Positions 45,414-53,356 of a stretch of 64,000 nt of DNA are shown here, piece after piece. A model generated the notes under the pieces. That model was not told the origin of the DNA and did not search any database. It saw nothing but the letters and a program-made list of their open reading frames with translations. The position numbers and the translations under genes are program-made. The stretch's first letter is position 1. Every line of letters starts with the position of its first letter. This DNA comes from MFD01275-c22 sp963705885. GTDB lineage: Bacteria > Actinomycetota > Actinomycetes > JACCUZ01. The DNA lies in NCBI GenBank assembly GCA_963705885.1, contig OY970120.1, positions 1,364,001 through 1,428,000 of the forward strand, read 5' to 3'.

Positions 45414-46277
45414 GTGCACCGCCACGCGAACGGCGTCAAGACCGCCGCGCTGCTCGCCCTCATGTCCGGGCTCATCCTGCTCGTCGGTCAGTGGCTCGGC
45501 GGAGCGGGCGGCCTCACGATCGCCGTCGTCATCGCCCTCGGGACCAACGGCATCGCCTACTTCTTCAGCGACCGGCTCGCGCTGCGGTCGATGCGGGCGC
45601 GTCCGGTCAGCGAGGCCGAGCAGCCGGTGATGTACCGCCTCGTCCGCGAGCTCTCGACGGCCTCCCGGCAGCCGATGCCGCGGCTCTACGTCTCGCCCAC
45701 GCAGGCTCCCAACGCCTTCGCGACCGGCCGCAACCCGCGCAACGCGGCCGTCTGCTGCACCGACGGCATCCTGGCGATCCTCGACGAGCGCGAGCTGCGC
45801 GGCGTCCTGGGCCACGAGCTCTCGCACGTCTACAACCGCGACATCCTCATCAGCTCGGTCGCCGCGGGCCTGGCCAGCGTCGTGATGTACCTGGGGTACC
45901 TCGCCTGGCTGCTGCCGGTCGGCCGCAGCAGTGACGACGACGGCCCCGGCCCGCTCGGCGCGCTGGCCGTGCTCATCCTCGGCCCGGTCGCCGCGGGCCT
46001 CATCCAGATGGCGATCAGCCGGTCCCGCGAGTTCCAGGCCGACGCGTCCGGTGCGCAGGTGACCGGTGACCCGCTCGCCCTTGCCAGCGCCCTGCGCAAG
46101 CTCGAGCTGGGGGCCCGCGCCCTGCCGCTGCCCCCGGAGCCCAGCCTGCAGACGACGAGCTCGCTGATGATCGCCAACCCGTTCCGCCGGGAGGGCATGT
46201 CGAGCCTGTTCTCGACCCACCCGCCGATGGCCGAGCGCATCGCCCGCCTCGAGCGGATGGCCGGCTACCAGCGCTGA
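45414..46277 (+). CDS. htpX: membrane zinc metalloprotease HtpX
   Basis: M48-family membrane protease of 287 residues for quality control of membrane proteins. Two N-terminal helices, then the zinc motif LRGVLGHELSHVYNRDIL, two more helices, then the third ligand region ISRSREFQADASGAQVTGDP. PRLYVSPTQAPNAFATGRNPRNAAV is the family substrate strand. GTG 45414 begins VHRHANGVKTAALL. Confidence 0.94.
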   Translation: MHRHANGVKTAALLALMSGLILLVGQWLGGAGGLTIAVVIALGTNGIAYFFSDRLALRSMRARPVSEAEQPVMYRLVRELSTASRQPMPRLYVSPTQAPNAFATGRNPRNAAVCCTDGILAILDERELRGVLGHELSHVYNRDILISSVAAGLASVVMYLGYLAWLLPVGRSSDDDGPGPLGALAVLILGPVAAGLIQMAISRSREFQADASGAQVTGDPLALASALRKLELGARALPLPPEPSLQTTSSLMIANPFRREGMSSLFSTHPPMAERIARLERMAGYQR

Positions 46278-46328
46278 CCCGGTCGGGCCGCAGCCCACGG
46301 ATGTGTCGGAGCCTGAGAGCTCCGGCCG

Positions 46329-46349
46329 GCCGACCCGGTTCAGGTCGGC
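46329..46349. terminator. bidirectional hairpin between htpX and yajQ
   Basis: GCCGACC, loop CGGTTCA, GGTCGGC: a 7-bp stem in the 75-base gap between the convergent stops. It likely ends both transcripts. Confidence 0.5.
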
Positions 46350-46352
46350 GGG

Positions 46353-46841
46353 TCAGCGGTAGTTGACGAACTGCACCGCGAAGTCGAGGTCGGCGCCCTT
46401 GACCAGCGCCTGCACGGCCTGCAGGTCGTCGCGGCTCTTGGAGCTGACCCGCAGCTCGTCGCCCTGGATCTGCGCCTTGACCGACTTCGGGCCCCCGTCG
46501 CGGATCAGCTTGGAGACCTTCTTGGCGTTCTCGCTGGAGATGCCCTCCTCGATCTCGCAGACGAGGTAGTACTCCTTGCCGGACAGCGTCGGGTCGCCCT
46601 TCTTCAGGGCCTTGAGCGAGATGCCGCGCTTGACGAGCTTGGTCTCGAACACGTCGAGGATCGCCTTGACCCGGTCCTCGCTGCTCGCCTCCATCCTGAT
46701 CGCCTCGCCCGACCATTTGATCGAGGCGCCGACGTTCTTGAAGTCGAAGCGCTGCGAGATCTCCTTGGCGGTCTGGTTCAGCGCGTTGTCGACCTCCTGA
46801 CGGTCGACCTTGCTCACGATGTCGAAGGAGGAGTCAGCCAT
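46353..46841 (-). CDS. yajQ: YajQ family nucleotide-binding protein
   Basis: A 162-residue UPF0234 protein. Seen: SSFDIVSKVDRQEVDNALNQTAKEISQRFDFK and the C-terminal SKSRDDLQAVQALVKGADLDFAVQFVNYR. Homologues bind nucleotides, and some bind cyclic di-GMP; the physiological role here is not known. ATG 46841 was chosen by homology; the open frame upstream runs through a promoter with TATACG at 46853-46858. Confidence 0.94.
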   Translation of the reverse strand: MADSSFDIVSKVDRQEVDNALNQTAKEISQRFDFKNVGASIKWSGEAIRMEASSEDRVKAILDVFETKLVKRGISLKALKKGDPTLSGKEYYLVCEIEEGISSENAKKVSKLIRDGGPKSVKAQIQGDELRVSSKSRDDLQAVQALVKGADLDFAVQFVNYR

Positions 46842-46929
46842 GCGGGGCACCGTATACGAACCCTGCGGCCCCGGCCCCGAAGCGCACGGATAGGGTCCGC
46901 GGCACGACGACCACGGGGGAAGCCACACC

Positions 46930-48000
46930 ATGAACACCTCAGTCCTGCGCGCCGTCACGACCGCTGCAGCTGTCGTGGCGCTGGGTGCGTCCGTGCTGTC
47001 CGCCGGTCCGGCGGCGGCGGCCGAGCGCAGCCCGTCGGCCGCTACGGTCACGCTGACCCCGTCCCGGACGGTGCCCACCGGCGCCATGCTGCGGCTGACC
47101 GGCCGGGTCAGCCCGGCCAGGCCCGGGAAGCCGGTCCGGCTCCAGCAGCGCGTCGACGGGTCCTGGCGCACGATCGACCGCACCCGGCTCAGCCGTCGCT
47201 CCTCGTTCCGCTTCCGGCACAGGTTCCCGGTCGCGGGCCGCACTGTCCTGCGCGTCATCCCGGTCGGGCGCGCGGGCACGTCCCCGCGCCGGACCTACCG
47301 TGCCGTCGCGCCGGGGTACGACGTCTCCTACCCGCAGTGCGGCGGGGCGCTGCCGGTCGGCGCGAGCTTCGGGGTGGTGGGGGTCGACGGCGGCCGGCCC
47401 TATGACCCGAATCCCTGCCTGGCGGAGCAGATCTCGTGGGCGCTGGCCGGCGGGCGGCCCTCCTACTACGTCAACACGGCCAACCCCGGCCCGAAGCTGT
47501 CGAGCCACTGGCCGCTCGGCCAGACCACGCCCCGGCGCTGCACCCGCGCGGCACCGGACTCCTCGGCGTGCGCCTACGACTACGGCTGGAACGCGGCGAA
47601 GGACTCGTACGCCCGCGCGGTGGCCGCCGCTGCATCGGTCGGCGCGCCGTCCGTCACCCGCGCCAGCTGGTGGCTCGACGTCGAGACCGGCAACACGTGG
47701 GAGGCGCTGGAGTACGGCGAGACGGCGAGCTACCACGCCAACGACACCGCGGTGCTCAAGGGCATGCGGGCCTACCTGCGTGGTCGTGGGATCCGGGTCG
47801 TCGGTGCCTACAGCACGCTGCACCAGTGGGACCGGATCACCGGGGGCGCACGGCTGGGCCGGGCGCCCGTCTGGTACGCGGGTCTGGGCGGCGCGACGTC
47901 AGCCGCCAACCGGTGCTCCCGCCGCTTCTCGTTCACCGGCGGGCCCGTCCGGTGGGCCCAGTTCGCCCGCGACGGTTTCGACGCCAACCACCGCTGCTGA
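46930..48000 (+). CDS. secreted protein with glycoside-hydrolase-like C-terminal domain
   Basis: A 356-residue exported protein. Signal peptide at 1-31 (LRAVTTAAAVVALGASVLSAGPAAAAE). Residues 38-125 form a beta-sandwich-like module rich in Arg (VRLQQRVDGSWRTIDRTRLS). The rest starts GYDVSYPQCGGALP and contains FGVVGVDGGRPYDPNPCLAEQISWAL, YYVNTANPGP, ACAYDYGWNAAKDSYARA, WWLDVETGNTWE. This acid-bearing pattern resembles glycoside-hydrolase-like TIM barrels (DUF1906/GH25 type), with Asp and Glu in LDVETG; activity is unproven. Confidence 0.75.
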   Translation: MNTSVLRAVTTAAAVVALGASVLSAGPAAAAERSPSAATVTLTPSRTVPTGAMLRLTGRVSPARPGKPVRLQQRVDGSWRTIDRTRLSRRSSFRFRHRFPVAGRTVLRVIPVGRAGTSPRRTYRAVAPGYDVSYPQCGGALPVGASFGVVGVDGGRPYDPNPCLAEQISWALAGGRPSYYVNTANPGPKLSSHWPLGQTTPRRCTRAAPDSSACAYDYGWNAAKDSYARAVAAAASVGAPSVTRASWWLDVETGNTWEALEYGETASYHANDTAVLKGMRAYLRGRGIRVVGAYSTLHQWDRITGGARLGRAPVWYAGLGGATSAANRCSRRFSFTGGPVRWAQFARDGFDANHRC

Positions 48001-48013
48001 CACGTGGCGCGGG

Positions 48014-48361
48014 CTATGGCGTCGAGGGACCGAGCCCGGGGTCACCGTCGGGGACCGCCGGGCCCGGCTCCTTGAGCTCGACGAAGATCGTGTGGGTCCC
48101 GGTGTCGCCGATGTTCTCGCCGTGGTGCTGCTGGGCCGGGAGCCACGTGGCCAGGCCCGACGTGAGCTCGACGTCACGGCTGGCGCCGTCGTGGTGCAGC
48201 CGGCGCCGGAACGCGCTCAGCGTGACCATCACGCTGTCCGGGTGCTCGTGCGGGCTGGTGTGCTCGCCCGGCCGGTCGACGTACTCCAGCACGCGGACGC
48301 GGTCGTTCTCGAAGACGACCCTGTACTTGTCGGAGTCGGTGGCTGTCGGGTCGAGGCTCAT
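48014..48361 (-). CDS. cupin-domain protein, 115 aa
   Basis: A small single cupin. The metal-binding first motif appears as PGEHTSPHEHPDSVMVTLS (three histidines) and the second as ATWLPAQQHHGENIGDTGTHTIFVEL. No substrate can be named; stand-alone cupins of this type include stress and redox enzymes. ATG 48361 begins MSLDPTATDSDKYRVVFEND. It is divergent from nothing; the response regulator upstream on minus ends 31 bases away. Confidence 0.82.
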   Translation of the reverse strand: MSLDPTATDSDKYRVVFENDRVRVLEYVDRPGEHTSPHEHPDSVMVTLSAFRRRLHHDGASRDVELTSGLATWLPAQQHHGENIGDTGTHTIFVELKEPGPAVPDGDPGLGPSTP

Positions 48362-48392
48362 GGCTCGTAGTGTGCTGGGCCTGTCAAGATCG

Positions 48393-49085
48393 TCAGACGA
48401 GTCGCCGCGCGTTGGCCCACCGGGTCAGCTCGTGCCGGTTGGACAGCTGCAGCTTGCGCAGCACCGCCGAGACGTGCGTCTCGACCGTCTTGACCGAGAT
48501 GAACAGGGTCTTCCCGACCTCCTTGTACGTGTAGCCGCGGGCGATCAGCCGCAGCACCTCGCGCTCGCGCTGCGAGAGCCGGTCGAGGTCCTCGTCCACC
48601 GTCGCGACCTCGGTCGTGGCGGCGAACGCGTCGAGCACGAACCCGGCCAGGCGGGGGGAGAAGACGGCGTCCCCGTCGGCGACGCGCCGGACGGCGGCGG
48701 CCAGCTCGGGGCCGGTGATCGACTTGGTGACGTAGCCGCGCGCGCCGCCCCGGATGACGGCGATGACGTCCTCGGGCGCGTCGGACACCGACAGCGCCAG
48801 GAAGCGTACGTCCGGCAGCGCCGCGACCAGGGAGGCGAGGACCTGGCGCCCGCCGCCGCCCGGGAGGTGGACGTCGAGCAGCACCACGTCCGGTCGCGTC
48901 GCGGTGACGACCTCGATCGCCTGCTGGGCGTCCTCGGCCTCGCCGACGACCTCGACGGCGTCGCCGAGCTCGGCGCGCACCCCGCTGCGGAACATCCGGT
49001 GGTCGTCGACGAGCACGACCCGGACGGGACCGCTGCGCTTCGACGGCCCCGCCGGGCTCTCGCTCTCGCTGTCGCTGTCGCTCAC
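48393..49085 (-). CDS. LuxR/NarL-family response regulator
   Basis: A 230-residue two-component regulator. Receiver domain: VVLVDDHRMFRSGV (acidic pair), phospho-acceptor in PDVVLLDVHLPGGGG, then LALSVSDAPED and YVTKSI (conserved lysine). The C-terminal HTH is LSQREREVLRLIARGYTYKEVGKTLFISVKTVETHVSAVLRKL. The start overlaps the stop of the kinase gene by 4 bases, so the two form one operon. Likely binds repeats found upstream at 50364-50395. Confidence 0.93.
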   Translation of the reverse strand: MSDSDSESESPAGPSKRSGPVRVVLVDDHRMFRSGVRAELGDAVEVVGEAEDAQQAIEVVTATRPDVVLLDVHLPGGGGRQVLASLVAALPDVRFLALSVSDAPEDVIAVIRGGARGYVTKSITGPELAAAVRRVADGDAVFSPRLAGFVLDAFAATTEVATVDEDLDRLSQREREVLRLIARGYTYKEVGKTLFISVKTVETHVSAVLRKLQLSNRHELTRWANARRLV

Positions 49086-50317
49086 GTCGCCCTCCTCGGC
49101 ATCTCCAGCTGCACCTCGGTCCCGTCCGCGGCGCCGGACCGGACGACCGCCGTCCCGCCGTTGCGCGCCATGCGCCCGATCACGGACTGTCGCACGCCCA
49201 GGCGGTCCTCGGGCACCGCCTCCAGGTCGAAACCCGGCCCGCGGTCGCGGACGAACACGGTCACCTGGTCGGGCTCGACCTCGGAGTAGAGCGAGATCGC
49301 CGAGTCGGGGGCGTACTTCGCGGCGTTCACGAGTGCCTCGCGCGCCGCGTCGCGGACAGCGAGCAGGCGGTCGTCGAGCGGGCAGTCACCGACCACGACC
49401 ACCTCGATCGCCACACCGTGGGCGTCCTCGACCTCGGCGGCCGCCCGCTCGAGCACGGACGACAGCCCGGCTGCGCCGGAGTCGCCCCCGTCCGGGGCCG
49501 GACGGTACAGCCAGCCGCGCAGCTCGCGCTCCTGCGACCTGGCCAGCCGCGTGACGGCTCGCGGGTCGTCGACGTGGCGCTGGATGAGCGTCAGTGTGTG
49601 CAGCACCGAGTCGTGCACGTGGGCGGCGACCTCGGCGCGCTCCTGCTCCCGGATCCGCGCGTTGCGCTCGGCGGCCAGGTCGCGGGCCATCCGCACCCAC
49701 CACGGGCTGCTCACGACGGCGATCCCCACCGCGACGACGACCGCGGCCAGCAGGCCCCCGGACGTCCCGTCGGCCCCCGCCGGGCCCACGAGGATCGCGC
49801 CGGCACCGAGCAGCACGAGGCCGACGCCGCCCGCGGCGCGGGCCGCGCCGGAGAGACGGTGGGTGCCGGTCGCCTGCCGCCAGCGCGCGCGGGCGTCGTC
49901 GTCGGCCTGCCGCCAGAGGATCACCACGCCCACGCCGACCGTGACGAGCGGCACCGTCACGCCCGGGTCGAGCCCGAGGCCGAGGGCCGCCAGGAGGAGC
50001 ACCGCGCCGAGGGTCAGGGCGCCCAGCGCCAGCAGGACGGTGAGGTTGCGGCCCCGGTCCCGGCCGGACTCCGAGCCGAAGGGGTTCTGCGGCGCGAAGA
50101 CCCAGAACAGGGCGTAGGCCAGGATGCCCGCTCCCCCCGCGGCGGCCAGGGCGATGAAGGCGAGCCGGACGTAGAGGACCTCGACGCCGAGGTGCTCGGC
50201 CAGGCCGGCCGCGACCCCCGCCACGACGCGGCCGTCGCTGCTGCGGTAGAGGCGGCGCGCGGGTGACCGCTCACGCGCCGACGAGGCGACCGCGACGGGG
50301 GGCCCGGGTGTGCTCAC
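49082..50317 (-). CDS. PspC-domain sensor histidine kinase
   Basis: A 411-residue membrane kinase. N-terminal PspC domain (RLYRSSDGRVVAGVAAGLAEHLGVEVLYVRLAFI, about 22-80), several membrane helices, then the HisKA_3 phosphorylation helix AEVAAHVHDSVLHTLTLIQRH and the ATP-binding domain EALVNAAKYAPDS and VRDRGPGFDLEAV. Pairs with the LuxR-type regulator. It diverges from another PspC-domain protein (50452), suggesting that both read the same envelope signal. GTG 50317. Confidence 0.9.
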   Translation of the reverse strand: MSTPGPPVAVASSARERSPARRLYRSSDGRVVAGVAAGLAEHLGVEVLYVRLAFIALAAAGGAGILAYALFWVFAPQNPFGSESGRDRGRNLTVLLALGALTLGAVLLLAALGLGLDPGVTVPLVTVGVGVVILWRQADDDARARWRQATGTHRLSGAARAAGGVGLVLLGAGAILVGPAGADGTSGGLLAAVVVAVGIAVVSSPWWVRMARDLAAERNARIREQERAEVAAHVHDSVLHTLTLIQRHVDDPRAVTRLARSQERELRGWLYRPAPDGGDSGAAGLSSVLERAAAEVEDAHGVAIEVVVVGDCPLDDRLLAVRDAAREALVNAAKYAPDSAISLYSEVEPDQVTVFVRDRGPGFDLEAVPEDRLGVRQSVIGRMARNGGTAVVRSGAADGTEVQLEMPRRAT

Positions 50318-50363
50318 CCCCCGATGGTCCTACGCCGGAGGTCCATCCCGCATCCGGTGACCA

Positions 50364-50395
50364 CCTGACCCCGCAGGTCAGGGTGCACTCAGGGT
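50364..50395. promoter_or_regulatory. candidate response-regulator operator
   Basis: CCTGACC-CCGCA-GGTCAGG (50364-50382), an inverted repeat, followed by TCAGGGT repeated at 50378-50384 and 50389-50395, 11 bases apart, one helical turn. It is in the 134-base divergent spacer between the kinase and the PspC gene. A natural site for autoregulation. Confidence 0.5.
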
Positions 50396-50451
50396 CGGTC
50401 CAGGGGCGCTACCCGATGCCGGGGAGGTGCCGACCGGACCACGATGTGCTC

Positions 50452-51696
50452 ATGACCGACGACGACACCCGGACCACGCCCCAGCCACCGCCTCCCGCGC
50501 CCCCGCCCGGACCGGGCGCCTACCCGCCGGTCGCGACGCTCCGACGCAGCCGGGCCGACCGCAAGGTCGCCGGCGTCGCCGGCGGGCTGGGCCGCTACGC
50601 CGGGGTCGACCCGCTCGTCTTCCGCATCCTGTTCGTGGTGCTGGCGCTCTTCGGCGGGTCGGGCATCCTGCTCTACGCCCTCGCCTGGCTGCTGATCCCG
50701 GACGAGGGCGAGGACGAGTCGGAGGGGCAGCGGCTGTTCAGCGGCAGCTCCAAGGCGTCCCTGTCGACCGCGGTCGCCCTGGTCCTCGTGCTGGTGCTCG
50801 GCCTGGTCGCCGTCGGGTCGCTGCTGGACACCGGGGCGGGGCTCGGCGGCGTCGGGGCCTTCGTGGTCGTCGCGGTGATCGTGGTGCTGCTCCTCAACCG
50901 GGGGGAGCGCCCGGCCGCCGACCCGTCGCAGGGCTCACCGGCGTACGGCCCGGTGCCGCCACCGGCCCCGGGCACCTACGGGCAGACCCCCGGCACCGCG
51001 TACGCGGCCACAAGCACCGGCTACGACCCGCCCGTCCCGCCGCCGCCCTACGCGCCGCCGGTCCAGTCCCCGCCGCCCGGGCCGCCGCGGGAGCGCTCCC
51101 CCCTGGGCCGCGCGACCTTCTTCGCGGCGCTGATCGTGGTCGGGCTGATGCTGGCCTGGAACAGCGTCAGCAGCAACGACTTCCAGGCGGTCGCGATCCT
51201 CGCGTCGGCGCTCGCCGTCGTGGCAGGCGGCCTTCTGGTCGGTGCGTTCGTCGGGCGGGCCCGCTGGCTGATCCTGCTGGGCATCGTGCTGTCCCTGGCC
51301 ACCTCGGCGACGGCTGCCGCCGAGAACCACTTCAGCGGCGGGGTCGGCGAGCGCGACTGGCGGCCGACGACGGTCGTCGCGGCCGAACGACCGTTCCGCC
51401 TCGGTGCGGGGGAGGGCCGGCTGGACCTGACCGCACTCCCCGGCGGCGTCGACGTCGACGTCGACGTCCGGCTCGGCGTCGGCGAGCTGAGGATCGCGGT
51501 GCCGACCGACGCCAGCGTCGTCGTGAACGCCGACGTCGGCGCCGGGACGATGCGCGTCCTCGACGGGCGCCGGCTGGACGGGACGGACCTGGCAGAGCGC
51601 GTGACGAGCGATCCCCCGGCCGGCGTCACGCCGAGCGGGACGACCATCACGATCGACGCAGAGGTCGGTCTCGGAGACCTGGAGGTGCAGCGATGA
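50452..51696 (+). CDS. PspC-domain membrane protein with LiaF-like C-terminus
   Basis: A 414-residue protein: proline-rich N-terminus (PQPPPPAPPPGPGAYPP), PspC domain TLRRSRADRKVAGVAGGLGRYAGVDPLVFRILFVV with two helices, another proline-rich spacer, two further helices, and a soluble beta-helix-like end (RLGAGEGRLDLTALPGG ... VGAGTMRVLDGR ... TITIDAEVGLGDLEVQ) of LiaF/DUF4097 type. It probably partners the divergent kinase in envelope-stress sensing. ATG 50452; GTG 50446 is in frame. The next gene overlaps (ATGA). Confidence 0.82.
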   Translation: MTDDDTRTTPQPPPPAPPPGPGAYPPVATLRRSRADRKVAGVAGGLGRYAGVDPLVFRILFVVLALFGGSGILLYALAWLLIPDEGEDESEGQRLFSGSSKASLSTAVALVLVLVLGLVAVGSLLDTGAGLGGVGAFVVVAVIVVLLLNRGERPAADPSQGSPAYGPVPPPAPGTYGQTPGTAYAATSTGYDPPVPPPPYAPPVQSPPPGPPRERSPLGRATFFAALIVVGLMLAWNSVSSNDFQAVAILASALAVVAGGLLVGAFVGRARWLILLGIVLSLATSATAAAENHFSGGVGERDWRPTTVVAAERPFRLGAGEGRLDLTALPGGVDVDVDVRLGVGELRIAVPTDASVVVNADVGAGTMRVLDGRRLDGTDLAERVTSDPPAGVTPSGTTITIDAEVGLGDLEVQR

Positions 51697-51917
51697 AGCG
51701 CCACGACCTGGACCTCGTGTCCCTCATCAGCGGTGCGGTGTTCGCCATCGTCGCCGTGGTCCACCTGGCCGGCGCCGCAGCCGACGAGGGCGTCGACCTG
51801 GCCTGGCTCGTGCCGCTGGCACTGGTCGGGCTCGGGGTCGCCGGCCTCGCCGGGGCGCTGCGCGGACCGCAAGAGGCGGCGCCGTCCGAGGGCGGCGGTG
51901 CCGACACCGGGTCGTGA
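51693..51917 (+). CDS. small two-helix membrane protein, 74 aa
   Basis: A short protein with two hydrophobic helices (LVSLISGAVFAIVAVVHLAGAA and LAWLVPLALVGLGVAGLAGAL) and a polar tail. No family recognised. ATG 51693 overlaps the PspC gene stop, so it is the second gene of that operon and may assist the PspC/LiaF-like protein. Confidence 0.75.
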   Translation: MKRHDLDLVSLISGAVFAIVAVVHLAGAAADEGVDLAWLVPLALVGLGVAGLAGALRGPQEAAPSEGGGADTGS

Positions 51918-51962
51918 CGCTGCCGCGGACGGGTGAGTTGTCGCAGCGGCGGACGCTCGCGT

Positions 51963-51968
51963 TATCCT
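51963..51968 (+). promoter_or_regulatory. -10 box of the tRNA-Tyr gene
   Basis: TATCCT, 10 bases before the mature tRNA. A TTGTCG (51938-51943) lies 19 bases upstream. The same TATCCTCG block stands 12 bases before tRNA-Thr. Confidence 0.5.
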
Positions 51969-51978
51969 CGGCGGGCAC

Positions 51979-52060
51979 GGCAGGTTGCCCGAGTGGCCAA
52001 TGGGAGCGGACTGTAAATCCGTCGGCTTAGCCTACGAAGGTTCGAATCCTTCACCTGCCA
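51979..52060 (+). tRNA. tRNA-Tyr (anticodon GTA)
   Basis: 82 bases with a long variable arm. The acceptor GGCAGGT pairs with ACCTGCC; anticodon GTA at 52013-52015; T-arm GGTTCGAATCC. The CCA end is not encoded. Confidence 0.97.
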
Positions 52061-52240
52061 CGCGTGACGGCCCCCGACCGGTTCGTCCGGTGCGGGGGCC
52101 GTCCGCGCGGCCGGGGCCGGTCCGGCCCGCTGACCGTTCACAGGCTCCTGCCAGGTTCGCCGGGGACGGGACCCAGGTTGGACGACGATCGTGTTCCTCG
52201 TGACACCGAGAGGGACATCGACCGACCTGTGGAGGACACC

Positions 52241-52762
52241 GTGAACCGCAAGATCAGCATCGCAGCGCTAGGGACGGCCGGCGTGCTGGCCCTGGGGGCC
52301 GGCGTCCCGGCCCTGGCGGCCAGCAGCGACAGCACCCCCAGCCCCGGTCCGAGCGCGACCGACGGCGACACGCTGCGCGAGGACTTCGAGCAGCGCCGGG
52401 CGGCCGCCGAGCAGGAGTTCGCGCAGCGGCTGGCCGACGAGCTGGGCGTCGACGCCGCCGACGTCACCGCGGCGCTGGAGAAGGTCCGAGGCGAGATGCA
52501 GACCGAGCGCGAGGCCGACCGCACCGCCGCCCTCGAGGAGCGGCTGGACCAGGCCGTCGAGGACGGGACGCTCACGAGGGCGCAGGCCGACGCGATCCTC
52601 GAGGCGGCGAAGAACGGCGTGTTCCCGGGCCGGGGCGGACCCGGCGGGGGGTTCCGCGGCCACCACGGGTTCGGTCACGGCTTCGGCCACGACCTGTCCG
52701 AGCAGGACGACCAGGGAAGCGGCGCGACGGAGGGGTCGAGCACCGGGTTCGCCCGGACCTGA
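52241..52762 (+). CDS. secreted helical protein with Gly/His-rich tail
   Basis: A 173-residue exported protein of unknown function. Signal peptide at about 1-27 (KISIAALGTAGVLALGAGVPALA). A charged helical core (EQEFAQRLADELGVDAADVTAALEKVRGEMQTEREADRTAALEERL ... LTRAQADAILEAAK) follows, and the end is rich in glycine and histidine (GFRGHHGFGHGFGHDL), which could bind metal. GTG 52241 was chosen for the GGAGG just before it; GTG 52229 is in frame. The 180 bases before it (after tRNA-Tyr) hold nothing else I recognise. Confidence 0.75.
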   Translation: MNRKISIAALGTAGVLALGAGVPALAASSDSTPSPGPSATDGDTLREDFEQRRAAAEQEFAQRLADELGVDAADVTAALEKVRGEMQTEREADRTAALEERLDQAVEDGTLTRAQADAILEAAKNGVFPGRGGPGGGFRGHHGFGHGFGHDLSEQDDQGSGATEGSSTGFART

Positions 52763-52785
52763 CCCGCGGCTCCGCCCGCACCGCA

Positions 52786-52820
52786 GAGCCGGCCCCCGCG
52801 CACCCCGCGGCGGCCGGCTC
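52786..52820 (+). terminator. hairpin terminator after the secreted-protein gene
   Basis: GAGCCGGCC (52786-52794) pairs with GGCCGGCTC (52812-52820), plus an inner CCGCG/CGCGG stem after one mismatch. It starts 23 bases after the stop. Confidence 0.65.
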
Positions 52821-52862
52821 CGCCGCGTCCGGAACGATTACTGCCGGTGTCCGCCGAGCATG

Positions 52863-52868
52863 TATCCT
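52863..52868 (+). promoter_or_regulatory. -10 box of the tRNA-Thr/tRNA-Met promoter
   Basis: TATCCT, 12 bases before tRNA-Thr, in the block TATCCTCG shared with the tRNA-Tyr promoter. Confidence 0.5.
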
Positions 52869-52880
52869 CGTCGGGCTCGC

Positions 52881-52953
52881 GCCCCCTTAGCTCAGTCGGC
52901 AGAGCGTCTCCATGGTAAGGAGAAGGTCTACGGTTCGATTCCGTAAGGGGGCT
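52881..52953 (+). tRNA. tRNA-Thr (anticodon GGT)
   Basis: 73 bases. The acceptor GCCCCCT pairs with AGGGGGC; anticodon stem TCTCC/GGAGA around ATGGTAA, with GGT at 52914-52916; T-arm GGTTCGATTCC. No CCA encoded. Followed 45 bases on by tRNA-Met. Confidence 0.97.
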
Positions 52954-52998
52954 CTGGACGGTCGCTCGCCGCAGGACAGCGGAGGACGGCCCGACTCG

Positions 52999-53072
52999 GG
53001 CGGAGTAGCTCAGCCAGGTAGAGCAAGCGGCTCATAATCGCTGTGTCGCCGGTTCAAGTCCGGCCTCCGCTA
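52999..53072 (+). tRNA. tRNA-Met (anticodon CAT), elongator type
   Basis: 74 bases. The acceptor GGCGGAG pairs with CTCCGCT (terminal G-T wobble). Anticodon CAT at 53033-53035; T-arm GGTTCAAGTCC. A paired first base and the absence of the initiator's GGG/CCC anticodon stem point to the elongator form. rpmG follows 79 bases on. Confidence 0.93.
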
Positions 53073-53151
53073 CCGCACCGACCGGACGACCCGCACCACC
53101 GCACACCCCAGGGGCCGCAGCGCCCGCCCGTTAAGGCAAGGAGCCGCCACC

Positions 53152-53319
53152 GTGGCCAAGCAGACAGATGTCCGTCCCAAGATCACGCTGGCGTGCGTGG
53201 AGTGCAAGGAGCGCAACTACATCACGCGCAAGAACCGGCGCAACGACCCCGACCGGCTCGAGCTGAAGAAGTACTGCCCGCGGGACCGCCGTCACACGGT
53301 GCACCGCGAGACCCGCTGA
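53152..53319 (+). CDS. rpmG: 50S ribosomal protein L33
   Basis: A 55-residue ribosomal protein. It reads VAKQTDVRPKITLACVECK, then ERNYITRKNRRNDPDRLEL and KKYCPRDRRHTVHRETR, which is L33. The cysteine pattern CVEC ... C shows only three of the four zinc cysteines (CxxC, then a single C in KYCPRD); the usual fourth is Arg. GTG 53152 follows AAGGAG at 53138. Confidence 0.93.
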   Translation: MAKQTDVRPKITLACVECKERNYITRKNRRNDPDRLELKKYCPRDRRHTVHRETR

Positions 53320-53356
53320 CGGGCTCGGCCACGTGCCGGCCGGGAACGAGCCAGAG

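Noticed and set aside
52133..52143. A second Rex site at CGTTCACAGG upstream of the secreted-protein gene
   Set aside because: Only one half-site (TTCACA) is present; the other arm is missing.
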